Shown piece after piece: positions 1 through 4,455 of a stretch of DNA of 8,353 nt (position 1 is the first letter of the stretch; the number at the start of each line of letters is the position of its first letter). A model generated the notes under the pieces. The model did not search any database. It was not told where the DNA came from and worked only from the letters and a program-made list of their open reading frames with translations. This stretch comes from JBDRDI01 sp043820875. GTDB taxonomy: Bacteria; Patescibacteriota; Patescibacteriia; Patescibacteriales; UBA12075. Both the position numbers and the translations under genes were made by a program. The stretch is taken from positions 1 through 8,353 of the forward strand of contig JBDRDI010000006.1 in NCBI GenBank assembly GCA_043820875.1. The letters are read 5' to 3'.

Positions 1-50
1 ATGTTAGGATGGGTTTTAAAACCCATCCTAACATAAAACATTTTAATTAA
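1..50. repeat. Palindromic upstream module, copy 1
   Basis: Positions 1-34 are a perfect 34-bp palindrome: left half ATGTTAGGATGGGTTTT, right half its exact reverse complement, centre TTTTAAAA. It is followed by an AT-rich tail ending in TTTTAATTAA (41-50), and the next gene starts 8 nt later at 59. A second copy lies at 4399-4448 ahead of recQ. As RNA it could form a 13-bp stem with an 8-nt loop. No T-run follows directly, so it is not a good terminator. It may be a dispersed repeat, an operator for a dimeric protein, or a 5'-UTR hairpin. The left flank is outside the window. Confidence 0.75.
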
Positions 51-58
51 ATACTCAT

Positions 59-1303
59 ATGGACTTTTTTGCTAAGTATAAAAAAATATTATTTATTGCC
101 GGCTTTGTTTTGGTCGCGGTGATTTTCGGGTATTTTTTATTTTTACTTTTTTTTAAATCTTCTCTGCCTTCTTCGGAAGAAAAAGAGATTGTTTCCACAA
201 CCACAGAGTCGGGTGGCTTACCAACTGCCGGACAAGGAACTTTTGAAACAACAGAAGAAAAAACAGGTGGTGTTCTTCCTGACATTGAAGAAACAACCAC
301 GAGACAAGCAGATATTGTAGCCAAAGGCGGAATCACTTCCGCGCCTGTCATGGAAGAACAAGAAGTTATGGGACTGGCGCAGAATACTGACTCCGGATAC
401 GTGAATTATTATAATAAAGACGATGGAAAATTTTACCGCATCGGCGCGGATGGAAGGCAAATCGCGCTCTCTGACCAAATATTTTACGAAGCATCCAATG
501 TTGTTTGGTCGCCAAAACAAAATAAAGCCGTAATTGAATATCCGGACGGTTCAAAAATTGTTTATGATTTTGATAAAAAAGTGCAAACCACTTTGCCAAA
601 ACATTGGGAAGATTTTAATTTTTCACCCAGCGGAGAAAAAATCGTGGCCAAAAGTTTGGGACTGGACCCGGAAAACCGCTGGCTGATTACGTCCAACGAC
701 GATGGCTCAATGATCAAGCCGATAGAAGCGCTTGGCAACTATGCATCAACCGTTTATCCGTCATGGTCTCCAAACAACCAAGTCGTTGCTATGTACACCA
801 AGAGCTTGGACATTGACCGCCAAGAAGTTTTCTTCCTGGGGCAAAACAATGAAAATTTCAAATCCATGGTCATAGAAGGACGAGGGTTTGAGCCATCATG
901 GTCGTCAAACGGAGAAAAACTGCTTTACAGCGTCTATTCTTCACAAGACAATTTAAAGCCGAATCTTTGGATAGCCGGCGCTCAAGGCCAAAATATCGGC
1001 GCGGGCAGGAAGAAGTTAAATGTGGAAACCTGGGCGGATAAATGCGTTTTCACCGGCAATGTGGAAATTTATTGCGCCGTACCGGATAACTTACCGGAAG
1101 GAGCCGGCCTTTTCCCGGAAATGTCCAAAACCACCAAAGATAAACTTTATAAAATTAACACGGAAACCGGAACAAAAAAACTCGTGGCCGTGCCGGAAGA
1201 AAGTCTTAGTATGTCCGATTTGACCATTACCGCGGATAATAAATATTTATTTTTCACAGACAACCAAACCGGCCAATTGCGCCGTATTCAATTGGAGAAT
1301 TAA
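59..1303 (+). CDS. Membrane-anchored beta-propeller-like protein, function unknown
   Basis: A 414-residue protein. Residues 10-32 are a strongly hydrophobic helix after a short basic N-terminus (KYKK), so it is probably anchored in the cytoplasmic membrane with the rest outside. Residues 35-85 form a Ser/Thr/Glu-rich linker without hydrophobic segments. From about 110 to 412 the chain shows repeated WSP/FSP-type turns (WSP 150-152, FSPSG 188-192, WSPNN 236-240, WSSNG 281-285) followed by beta-strand-like stretches. This pattern is typical of TolB/PD40-like beta-propeller blades. Cys329 and Cys339 could form a disulfide outside the cell. The ATG at 59 is chosen because it directly precedes the anchor; no Shine-Dalgarno motif is visible. 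It is preceded by the palindromic module at 1-50. I do not recognise a specific function: scaffold, surface or binding roles are possible, and no catalytic motif is seen. The gene call is firm; the propeller reading is an inference. Confidence 0.88.
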   Translation: MDFFAKYKKILFIAGFVLVAVIFGYFLFLLFFKSSLPSSEEKEIVSTTTESGGLPTAGQGTFETTEEKTGGVLPDIEETTTRQADIVAKGGITSAPVMEEQEVMGLAQNTDSGYVNYYNKDDGKFYRIGADGRQIALSDQIFYEASNVVWSPKQNKAVIEYPDGSKIVYDFDKKVQTTLPKHWEDFNFSPSGEKIVAKSLGLDPENRWLITSNDDGSMIKPIEALGNYASTVYPSWSPNNQVVAMYTKSLDIDRQEVFFLGQNNENFKSMVIEGRGFEPSWSSNGEKLLYSVYSSQDNLKPNLWIAGAQGQNIGAGRKKLNVETWADKCVFTGNVEIYCAVPDNLPEGAGLFPEMSKTTKDKLYKINTETGTKKLVAVPEESLSMSDLTITADNKYLFFTDNQTGQLRRIQLEN

Positions 1304-1317
1304 TCTCATCACTTCTT

Positions 1318-1402
1318 TGTCCCGTCGTAGTCTCTCCGCAGAGGACTACGACGAGGCGCGAAAAATCGTCGTAGTCCTCTGCGGAGAGACTACGACGGGA
1401 CA
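1318..1402. repeat. Large perfect inverted repeat (37-bp arms), REP/BIME-like
   Basis: The left arm (1318-1354) and right arm (1366-1402) are exact reverse complements over 37 bp, separated by an 11-nt loop (GGCGCGAAAAA, 1355-1365). Each arm is itself palindromic: CGTCGTAGTC near one end and GACTACGACG near the other flank a small inner hairpin. The element is therefore two head-to-head copies of a REP-like unit. It is far richer in GC than its surroundings. It lies 14 nt after the stop of the propeller gene, and the open comF frame runs back into its right arm. No T-run follows, so it is not a classical intrinsic terminator, although the RNA would fold very stably. The unit begins with CCCGTCGTAG, as does the element at 4246-4274. 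Confidence 0.85.
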
Positions 1403-1407
1403 GAAAT

Positions 1408-1566
1408 ATAAAAATTATTAAAACATTAACAGCAAAATTAAATAATTTAAAAATCCACCCCGCCATTAAAAAGTGGCGCGGTTTTATTATTGACCTGATA
1501 TTTCCGATTGAATGCCTGCGGTGTGGCAAAGACGGGCAGTGGCTTTGCGAAAAATGCTTCCGCAAA
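1408..1566 (+). other. comF: In-frame 5' coding extension of comF without a canonical start
   Basis: The comF frame stays open upstream of the first usual start (TTG 1567) back to a TAG at 1372-1374. The upstream translation looks like real ComF: IIDLIFPIECLRCGKDG is encoded at 1486-1536, followed by WLCEKC. This is the usual hydrophobic 'DLIFP' lead-in plus the first CxxC pair of the ComF zinc finger. No in-frame ATG, GTG or TTG exists between 1375 and 1566. Possible non-standard starts are ATA 1408, ATT 1414 or 1417, ATC 1453 and CTG 1495. A GGGA lies 7 nt before ATA 1408 but inside the palindrome arm. Which codon is used, if any, cannot be decided here. Confidence 0.65.
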
Positions 1567-2193
1567 TTGTCTTTTCGCGGTGCGCGCTGTTTGGAATGCC
1601 GAAAAGAAAATAAATTCGGCGAATTCTGCCCTGAATGCAAAAAAAATTATTTTCTTGACGGCATCTGGGCTCCCGGGGATTATGAAGACGACACAATCAG
1701 CAAAATGGTCAAAAATCTGAAATACTATTTTGCCAAAGACGTCGCAGAGGAACTTGGCAAATATATGTCCCAATTTTTACAATCACTCATCGCCAAAAAC
1801 ATCCTTCTCCCCTCCCCGCTCGCGCCAAAAATTTTGTTAGACATTAAAAGCGCCTTAATCATCCCCATTCCACTGCACAAAAAACGTTTGCGCTGGCGCG
1901 GATGCAACCAATCCGATGAAATTGCTAATGTGATTGCCAAAAATTTCAACCTGACAATTAATCGCAATGACTTAATCCGCATTAAATATCAAAAAGCTCA
2001 AGCCAAGTTGGAAATTAATGATAGAAAAGAAAACGTCAAAAACTCATTCGCCTGGCGCGGTGAAGATTTAAAAAACAAAAACATCATCCTTGTGGATGAT
2101 GTCGCAACCACCGGCTCAACCCTGAACGAAGCGGCGCGCGTCTTAAAAGAAAACAACGCCGGCGAGATTTGGGGGTTGGTGGTGGGGAGCTGA
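1567..2193 (+). CDS. comF: ComF family protein (amidophosphoribosyltransferase-like, competence)
   Basis: Coordinates give the part after the first canonical start (TTG); the true protein almost certainly begins upstream (see 1408-1566). From TTG 1567 it is 208 residues. The N-terminus carries the second half of a zinc ribbon: CLEC (8-11) and CPEC (21-24). Residues 99-124 (PIPLHKKRLRWRGCNQS and following) and the KYQKAQAKLE stretch are typical ComF sequence. Near the C-terminus IILVDDVATTGST (173-185) is the phosphoribosyltransferase PRPP-binding loop. ComF proteins are cytoplasmic, required for natural transformation in several bacteria, and thought to act on incoming single-stranded DNA; the substrate is not firmly known. 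It stops at TGA 2191-2193 and faces the ZIP gene convergently. An A8 run at 1639-1646 is read in frame. Family assignment is strong; the start is unresolved. Confidence 0.88.
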   Translation: MSFRGARCLECRKENKFGEFCPECKKNYFLDGIWAPGDYEDDTISKMVKNLKYYFAKDVAEELGKYMSQFLQSLIAKNILLPSPLAPKILLDIKSALIIPIPLHKKRLRWRGCNQSDEIANVIAKNFNLTINRNDLIRIKYQKAQAKLEINDRKENVKNSFAWRGEDLKNKNIILVDDVATTGSTLNEAARVLKENNAGEIWGLVVGS

Positions 2194-2328
2194 TTATACT
2201 ATTATTTTGTTGTAATATGTTTATATTGGCTAATATTATATTTCTATTTTTAATTAATGTCAGGTAACCAAAACCAAAAAGGGGAAAGCAATCATGAGAA
2301 GAAAAAAAACTGCCAATAAAAACAAAAA
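2194..2328. other. Convergent spacer, AT-rich
   Basis: This gap lies between the 3' ends of comF (+) and the ZIP gene (-). The only structure I see is a weak AT-only hairpin, ATATT-GGCT-AATAT at 2223-2236, with T-rich sequence after it on the + strand. It is too weak to call a terminator with confidence. A 12-codon reading frame (ATG 2294 to TAA 2332, overlapping the 3' end of the ZIP gene) has GGGGAAAG 5' of it; see the findings. Confidence 0.4.
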
Positions 2329-3069
2329 CTAATGAGAAATTATTTTCAGTAAATACATTAATATTATACCGAAAATGAATATTGTAAATAGTCCGAGTGA
2401 TTTTTTTAAATCGGTTTCCTTTCTTATTTCTGGCATCAAGTCTGAAGCTGAAATATACACAAATCCACCCGCAGCAAATGGAAGAAGATACGGCAATACT
2501 CCGTCCAAGTAAGAAAAAAAGAAATATCCGACCATGCCACCCAACACAACTGTTAATGCCACAATATAATTCAATATGAGAGCGGTTTTTCTTTTTATGC
2601 CTGAATGAAGAAGAACTCCATAATCCCCTATCTCCTGCGGTATTTCATGCATGGCCATTGCCAATGTTGTCGCGATACCAAGCTTAAAATCAATCATAAA
2701 AGTACTGGCGATCACCAACCCATCAATAAAATTATGAACACTGTCGCCGACCAAATTCATGTATCCAAAAGTATGTACCTCACAATCCGTTTTATGGCAA
2801 TGCCTCCAGTGTAATATTTTCTCAATAAGAAAAAAAGAAGCAAAAGACAAAAGAAAAACTTTGAATGCCACATCCGGACTTATCACCTCCAAAGCCTCTG
2901 GAAGAAGATGCAAAAAAGCACCACCCATCAAAGCGCCGGCGGAAAGCGATACCAGCATCATAACAACCTTGGAAAGCGTTTCTTTTTTTATAAATAAAAA
3001 CAAAACCGCCACCCAAACACAGAGAGTAATAAGAAAGGTTGATATTAAGATTGCAAGAAATTGGGACAT
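2329..3069 (-). CDS. ZIP family divalent metal transporter
   Basis: A 246-residue polytopic membrane protein that should import divalent metal such as zinc, iron or manganese into the cytoplasm. Several hydrophobic helices are visible: about 3-27, 34-56, 66-84, then a pair carrying the family signature, and two more near the C-terminus. The signature is HNFIDG in one helix and HEIPQEIGDYGVLLHSG in the next, matching the ZIP pattern HSxxDG plus HEIPxExGDF; these His, Asp and Glu side chains form the metal site. A cytoplasmic-type loop between helices 3 and 4 contains HWRHCHKTDCEVH, a likely metal-binding His/Cys cluster. I chose the ATG at 3069 (MSQFLA). The ATG at 3102 would add 11 residues, and still longer forms read back through repeats and a tRNA. 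No Shine-Dalgarno motif is visible at either start. Substrate cannot be told from sequence. Confidence 0.93.
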   Translation of the reverse strand: MSQFLAILISTFLITLCVWVAVLFLFIKKETLSKVVMMLVSLSAGALMGGAFLHLLPEALEVISPDVAFKVFLLSFASFFLIEKILHWRHCHKTDCEVHTFGYMNLVGDSVHNFIDGLVIASTFMIDFKLGIATTLAMAMHEIPQEIGDYGVLLHSGIKRKTALILNYIVALTVVLGGMVGYFFFSYLDGVLPYLLPFAAGGFVYISASDLMPEIRKETDLKKSLGLFTIFIFGIILMYLLKIISH

Positions 3070-3100
3070 AATCACGAATATTGAATGACGGAAAAACGCC

Positions 3101-3133
3101 ATCTGAAATCTGAAATCCGATATCTGAAATCCG
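3101..3133. repeat. Degenerate ATCTGAAATCCGA-type repeat, copy A
   Basis: Three consecutive imperfect units of the type (AT)CTGAAATC(CGAT) lie between the ZIP start and tRNA-Ser(GCT). Related blocks occur at 3231-3265 (opposite orientation) and 3283-3316 (same orientation), so the tRNA-Ser genes sit inside this repeat system. Confidence 0.7.
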
Positions 3134-3139
3134 TTAAAG

Positions 3140-3226
3140 CGGAGAGGCAGGGATTCGAACCCTGGAGGGGATTGCTCCCCTAACACCTTAGCACGGTGCC
3201 GCTTTCAACCGCTCAGCCACCTCTCC
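3140..3226 (-). tRNA. tRNA-Ser(GCT)
   Basis: On the minus strand the acceptor stem pairs GGAGAGG (3226-3220) with CCTCTCC (3147-3141), with discriminator G at 3140, as expected for serine. The D arm is TGGCTGAGCGGTTGAAAGC. The anticodon loop is GTGCTAA with anticodon GCT, reading AGC and AGU. A long variable arm with a GGGGA/TCCCC stem confirms the class II fold. The T arm is CAGGG-TTCGAAT-CCCTG. CCA is not encoded (next bases CTT), so a CCA-adding enzyme is needed. Length is 87 nt. Confidence 0.97.
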
Positions 3227-3230
3227 ATAG

Positions 3231-3265
3231 ATCGGATTTCGGATGTCAGATGTCGGATATCGGAT
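3231..3265. repeat. Degenerate ATCTGAAATCCGA-type repeat, copy B (inverted)
   Basis: A run of GGAT(TTC/GTC/ATC) units between the two tRNA-Ser genes, in the opposite orientation to copies A and C. With copy C (3283-3316) it forms an imperfect inverted repeat around a 17-nt centre, so this spacer could fold as a long imperfect hairpin. Confidence 0.65.
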
Positions 3266-3282
3266 AAACGTTATAAAACACT

Positions 3283-3316
3283 ATCTGAAATCCGACATCC
3301 GAAATCTGATATCTGA
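3283..3316. repeat. Degenerate ATCTGAAATCCGA-type repeat, copy C
   Basis: ATCTGAAATCCGACATCCG followed by further AAATCTGATATCTGA units, just 3' of tRNA-Ser(TGA) on the minus strand. Same orientation as copy A. Confidence 0.65.
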
Positions 3317-3320
3317 CGTG

Positions 3321-3407
3321 CGGAGGGAGTGGGATTCGAACCCACGGTACGCGTTAACGTACAACGGTTTTCAAGACCGTCGCCTTCAACCGCTCAGCCA
3401 TCCCTCC
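3321..3407 (-). tRNA. tRNA-Ser(TGA)
   Basis: On the minus strand the acceptor stem pairs GGAGGGA (3407-3401) with TCCCTCC (3328-3322), with discriminator G at 3321. The anticodon stem ACGGT/ACCGT encloses the loop CTTGAAA, anticodon TGA, reading UCA and other UCN codons by wobble. A long variable arm (GTACGTTAACGCGTAC) and T arm GTGGG-TTCGAAT-CCCAC complete a class II tRNA-Ser. CCA is not encoded. It is the upstream member of a tandem minus-strand pair with tRNA-Ser(GCT), about 94 nt apart. Confidence 0.97.
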
Positions 3408-3422
3408 GGCGTAATCATATTA

Positions 3423-3449
3423 GTAGGGGCGAAAAAATTTCGCCCCTAC
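3423..3449. repeat. Perfect palindromic element GTAGGGGCGAAA / TTTCGCCCCTAC
   Basis: Two 12-bp arms (3423-3434 and 3438-3449) are perfect reverse complements around AAA. The element lies between divergent transcription units (tRNA-Ser on minus, 169-residue gene on plus), so it is unlikely to be a terminator for either. It has the look of a dispersed REP-type palindrome. It is GC-rich in an AT-rich spacer. Confidence 0.75.
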
Positions 3450-3458
3450 AAAATAATG

Positions 3459-3488
3459 TTTCCAACTATTATAAATATATGTTATAAT
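3459..3488 (+). promoter_or_regulatory. Putative promoter with extended -10
   Basis: TGTTATAAT (3480-3488) is an extended -10 with a perfect TATAAT, and TTTCCA (3459-3464) sits 18 nt upstream as a partial -35. A second TATAAT lies at 3493-3498. Either would place transcription start 15-26 nt ahead of the ATG at 3521. Motif match only. Confidence 0.45.
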
Positions 3489-3520
3489 AATATATAATAA
3501 GCATAAAAAAGTCAAACCAT

Positions 3521-4030
3521 ATGAAAAACGAAAATAATAAACAAAATATGGAAGATTACGGCAAAACAATATTCGCCTGGAATGTGCCGGAATTTGAAAA
3601 ACATGAACGTTCAAAAAAATGGTATATCGTGGCAAGTATTCTGGCAATTATTCTTTTATTTTTTGCTTTCTTCACCAATAATTTCACCTTTGCCGTAATT
3701 ATCATTTTGGCATCGTTAATAATGATTCTGCACGATGGTCAAGAACCGATGTCGGCGGGATTTAAAATCGCGGAAGAAGGAATTGTTATTGGTAAAAATT
3801 TTTATGACTATGACGAAATTAAAAATTTTTCCATAGTTTATAAACCGAATGTGGGTGTTAAAAATATTTATTTTGAATTCAAAAGCTCATTTCGCCCGCG
3901 TCTTTCCGTTCCTCTTAACAATGAAAACCCCTTGCCAATTCGTGAAAACCTGTTAAAATACCTGACAGAAGATCTGGAAAGAACCGATCGCCCCCTTTCC
4001 GAAGAACTGGCGAATTTTTTCAAATTATAA
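3521..4030 (+). CDS. Two-TM small membrane protein of unknown function (CPR-type)
   Basis: A 169-residue protein. A soluble N-terminal segment ends in WNVPEFEKHERSKKWY (20-35). Two adjacent hydrophobic helices follow (about 35-52 and 55-70) with a very short turn between them, so both ends should be on the same, probably cytoplasmic, side. The C-terminal part (about 78-145) alternates beta-like strands (GIVIGKNFYDYDEIKNFSIVY, then NIYFEF and LSVPL), with a final helix; this resembles a small PH-like or photosystem-type membrane-attached barrel fold. A pattern of W..PE.E...RS..WY before a TM pair is familiar to me from uncharacterised Patescibacteria proteins, but I cannot name a family. The ATG at 3521 gives the longest product; ATG 3548 (MEDYGK) is an alternative. 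No Shine-Dalgarno motif is present. No catalytic residues are evident. Confidence 0.87.
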   Translation: MKNENNKQNMEDYGKTIFAWNVPEFEKHERSKKWYIVASILAIILLFFAFFTNNFTFAVIIILASLIMILHDGQEPMSAGFKIAEEGIVIGKNFYDYDEIKNFSIVYKPNVGVKNIYFEFKSSFRPRLSVPLNNENPLPIRENLLKYLTEDLERTDRPLSEELANFFKL

Positions 4031-4122
4031 AAAGTCGACTGTCCGAAATTTAAAGTCCAAAATTGAAAGTGTTTGATTAAAATGTTTTAACAAGATACTT
4101 TCAACTTTGGACTTTCGACTTT
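4031..4122. repeat. Imperfect inverted repeat of AAAGTC-type units upstream of tRNA-Arg
   Basis: AAAGTCCAAAATTGAAAGT (4052-4070) is the reverse complement of 4097-4115 at 18 of 19 positions, with a 26-nt loop. An outer pair AAAGTCGA (4031-4038) and TCGACTTT (4115-4122) can also match. The same AAAGTC words recur after the tRNA at 4212-4241. Together they bracket tRNA-Arg, as a different repeat brackets the tRNA-Ser genes. Confidence 0.7.
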
Positions 4123-4133
4123 TAACTTATCCT

Positions 4134-4205
4134 GCCCTCGTCGTTCAACGGATAGGACGCAAGATTGCGGATTTTGTAATACAGGTTCGATTCCTGTCGA
4201 GGGCA
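4134..4205 (+). tRNA. tRNA-Arg(GCG)
   Basis: The acceptor stem pairs GCCCTCG (4134-4140) with CGAGGGC (4198-4204), with discriminator A 4205. The D arm is GTTC-AACGGATA-GGAC and includes the A20 typical of arginine tRNAs. The anticodon stem CAAGA/TTTTG (one G-U pair) closes the loop TTGCGGA, so the anticodon is GCG at 4167-4169, with C35 as an arginine identity element. The T arm is ACAGG-TTCGATT-CCTGT. The variable loop is only 4 nt and CCA is not encoded (next bases CAA). It should read CGC and CGU. Most bacteria use ACG (inosine) here, so the GCG form is notable. Confidence 0.92.
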
Positions 4206-4211
4206 CAACAT

Positions 4212-4241
4212 AGTCTAAAGTCGAAAGTCTAAAGTCTAAAG
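4212..4241. repeat. Short tandem AAAGTCT/AAAGTCG repeat
   Basis: Imperfect 7-nt units (AGTCTAAAGTCGAAAGTCTA and on) directly after tRNA-Arg. They are the same word family as the inverted repeat at 4031-4122. Confidence 0.65.
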
Positions 4242-4245
4242 CATG

Positions 4246-4274
4246 CCCGTCGTAGCCCGAAAGGCGAAGATGGG
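4246..4274. repeat. REP-like imperfect stem-loop sharing CCCGTCGTAG with 1318-1402
   Basis: A 29-nt element starts CCCGTCGTAGCCCGAAAGGC and ends GAAGATGGG. It can fold as CCCGTC/GATGGG (one G-U), an internal loop GTA/GAA, then GCC/GGC around a CGAAA loop. Its first 10 nt equal the outer part of the large palindrome's units, which suggests two members of one dispersed repeat family. Confidence 0.5.
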
Positions 4275-4278
4275 TGAT

Positions 4279-4311
4279 ATAAAAAACGATGGTGTTGCCG
4301 TCGTTTTTTAT
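4279..4311 (+). terminator. Intrinsic terminator after tRNA-Arg
   Basis: An A-tract and stem ATAAAAAACGA (4279-4289) pairs with TCGTTTTTTAT (4301-4311), closed by GG/CC and a TGTTG loop (4293-4297), with a T6 run at 4304-4309. This is a textbook shape in either direction. It should end tRNA-Arg transcription before recQ. Confidence 0.75.
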
Positions 4312-4347
4312 GTTTTATAAAATTTTAGAAAAATTTCATATCTATTG

Positions 4348-4375
4348 TTGTATAATAAAAAATAAATGCTATTAT
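4348..4375 (+). promoter_or_regulatory. Putative recQ promoter
   Basis: TTGTAT (4348-4353), 16 nt, then TGC-TATTAT (4367-4375) as an extended -10; a separate TATAAT is at 4351-4356. Transcription from the first pair would begin near 4382 and carry the palindrome at 4391-4440 in the recQ 5' leader. Motif match only, in a very AT-rich stretch. Confidence 0.35.
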
Positions 4376-4390
4376 ATAAATAATTATTAA

Positions 4391-4448
4391 ATATTCTTAT
4401 GTTAGACTGGGTTTTAAAACCCAGCCTAACATAAGAATATTTAATTAA
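4391..4448. repeat. Palindromic upstream module, copy 2
   Basis: 4391-4440 is a 50-bp inverted repeat with a single mismatch (A4406 against C4425) and centre TTTTAAAA. Its core 4399-4432 matches the palindrome at 1-34 with three differences. Two of these (A to C at core position 9, T to G at core position 26) are compensatory and keep the pair; the third (G to A at position 8) breaks one pair. The tail also matches copy 1 through TTAATTAA (4441-4448). recQ starts 7 nt later. Confidence 0.8.
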
Positions 4449-4455
4449 CAAAACT

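Noticed and set aside
218..599. Minus-strand open frames opposite the propeller gene
   Set aside because: They lie antisense to a well-supported gene, have odd Cys/Phe-rich composition and no recognisable domain.
1318..1402. Large palindrome as an intrinsic terminator
   Set aside because: No T-run follows either arm; the structure is far longer than a terminator and is made of nested repeat units.
1254..1982. Several minus-strand frames opposite comF and the large palindrome
   Set aside because: Antisense shadows of comF; the one crossing 1318-1402 owes its length to the stop-poor repeat.
2191..2193. TGA recoded as glycine (Gracilibacteria-type code)
   Set aside because: comF ends naturally at this TGA after the family-typical C-terminus, and no other gene contains an internal TGA.
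2257..2319. 20-codon frame starting ATG 2257
   Set aside because: No ribosome-binding motif, no recognisable sequence, and it overlaps the slightly better 12-codon candidate in another frame.
3070..3186. N-terminal extension of the ZIP reading frame to position 3186 on the minus strand
   Set aside because: It reads through the 3' half of tRNA-Ser(GCT) and a degenerate repeat, and adds residues unlike a ZIP N-terminus. ATG 3069 directly precedes the first membrane helix.
3101..3316. CRISPR array from the repeated ATCTGAAATCCGA blocks
   Set aside because: Units are 7-14 nt, degenerate, in both orientations and without unique spacers of regular length; no cas genes are nearby.
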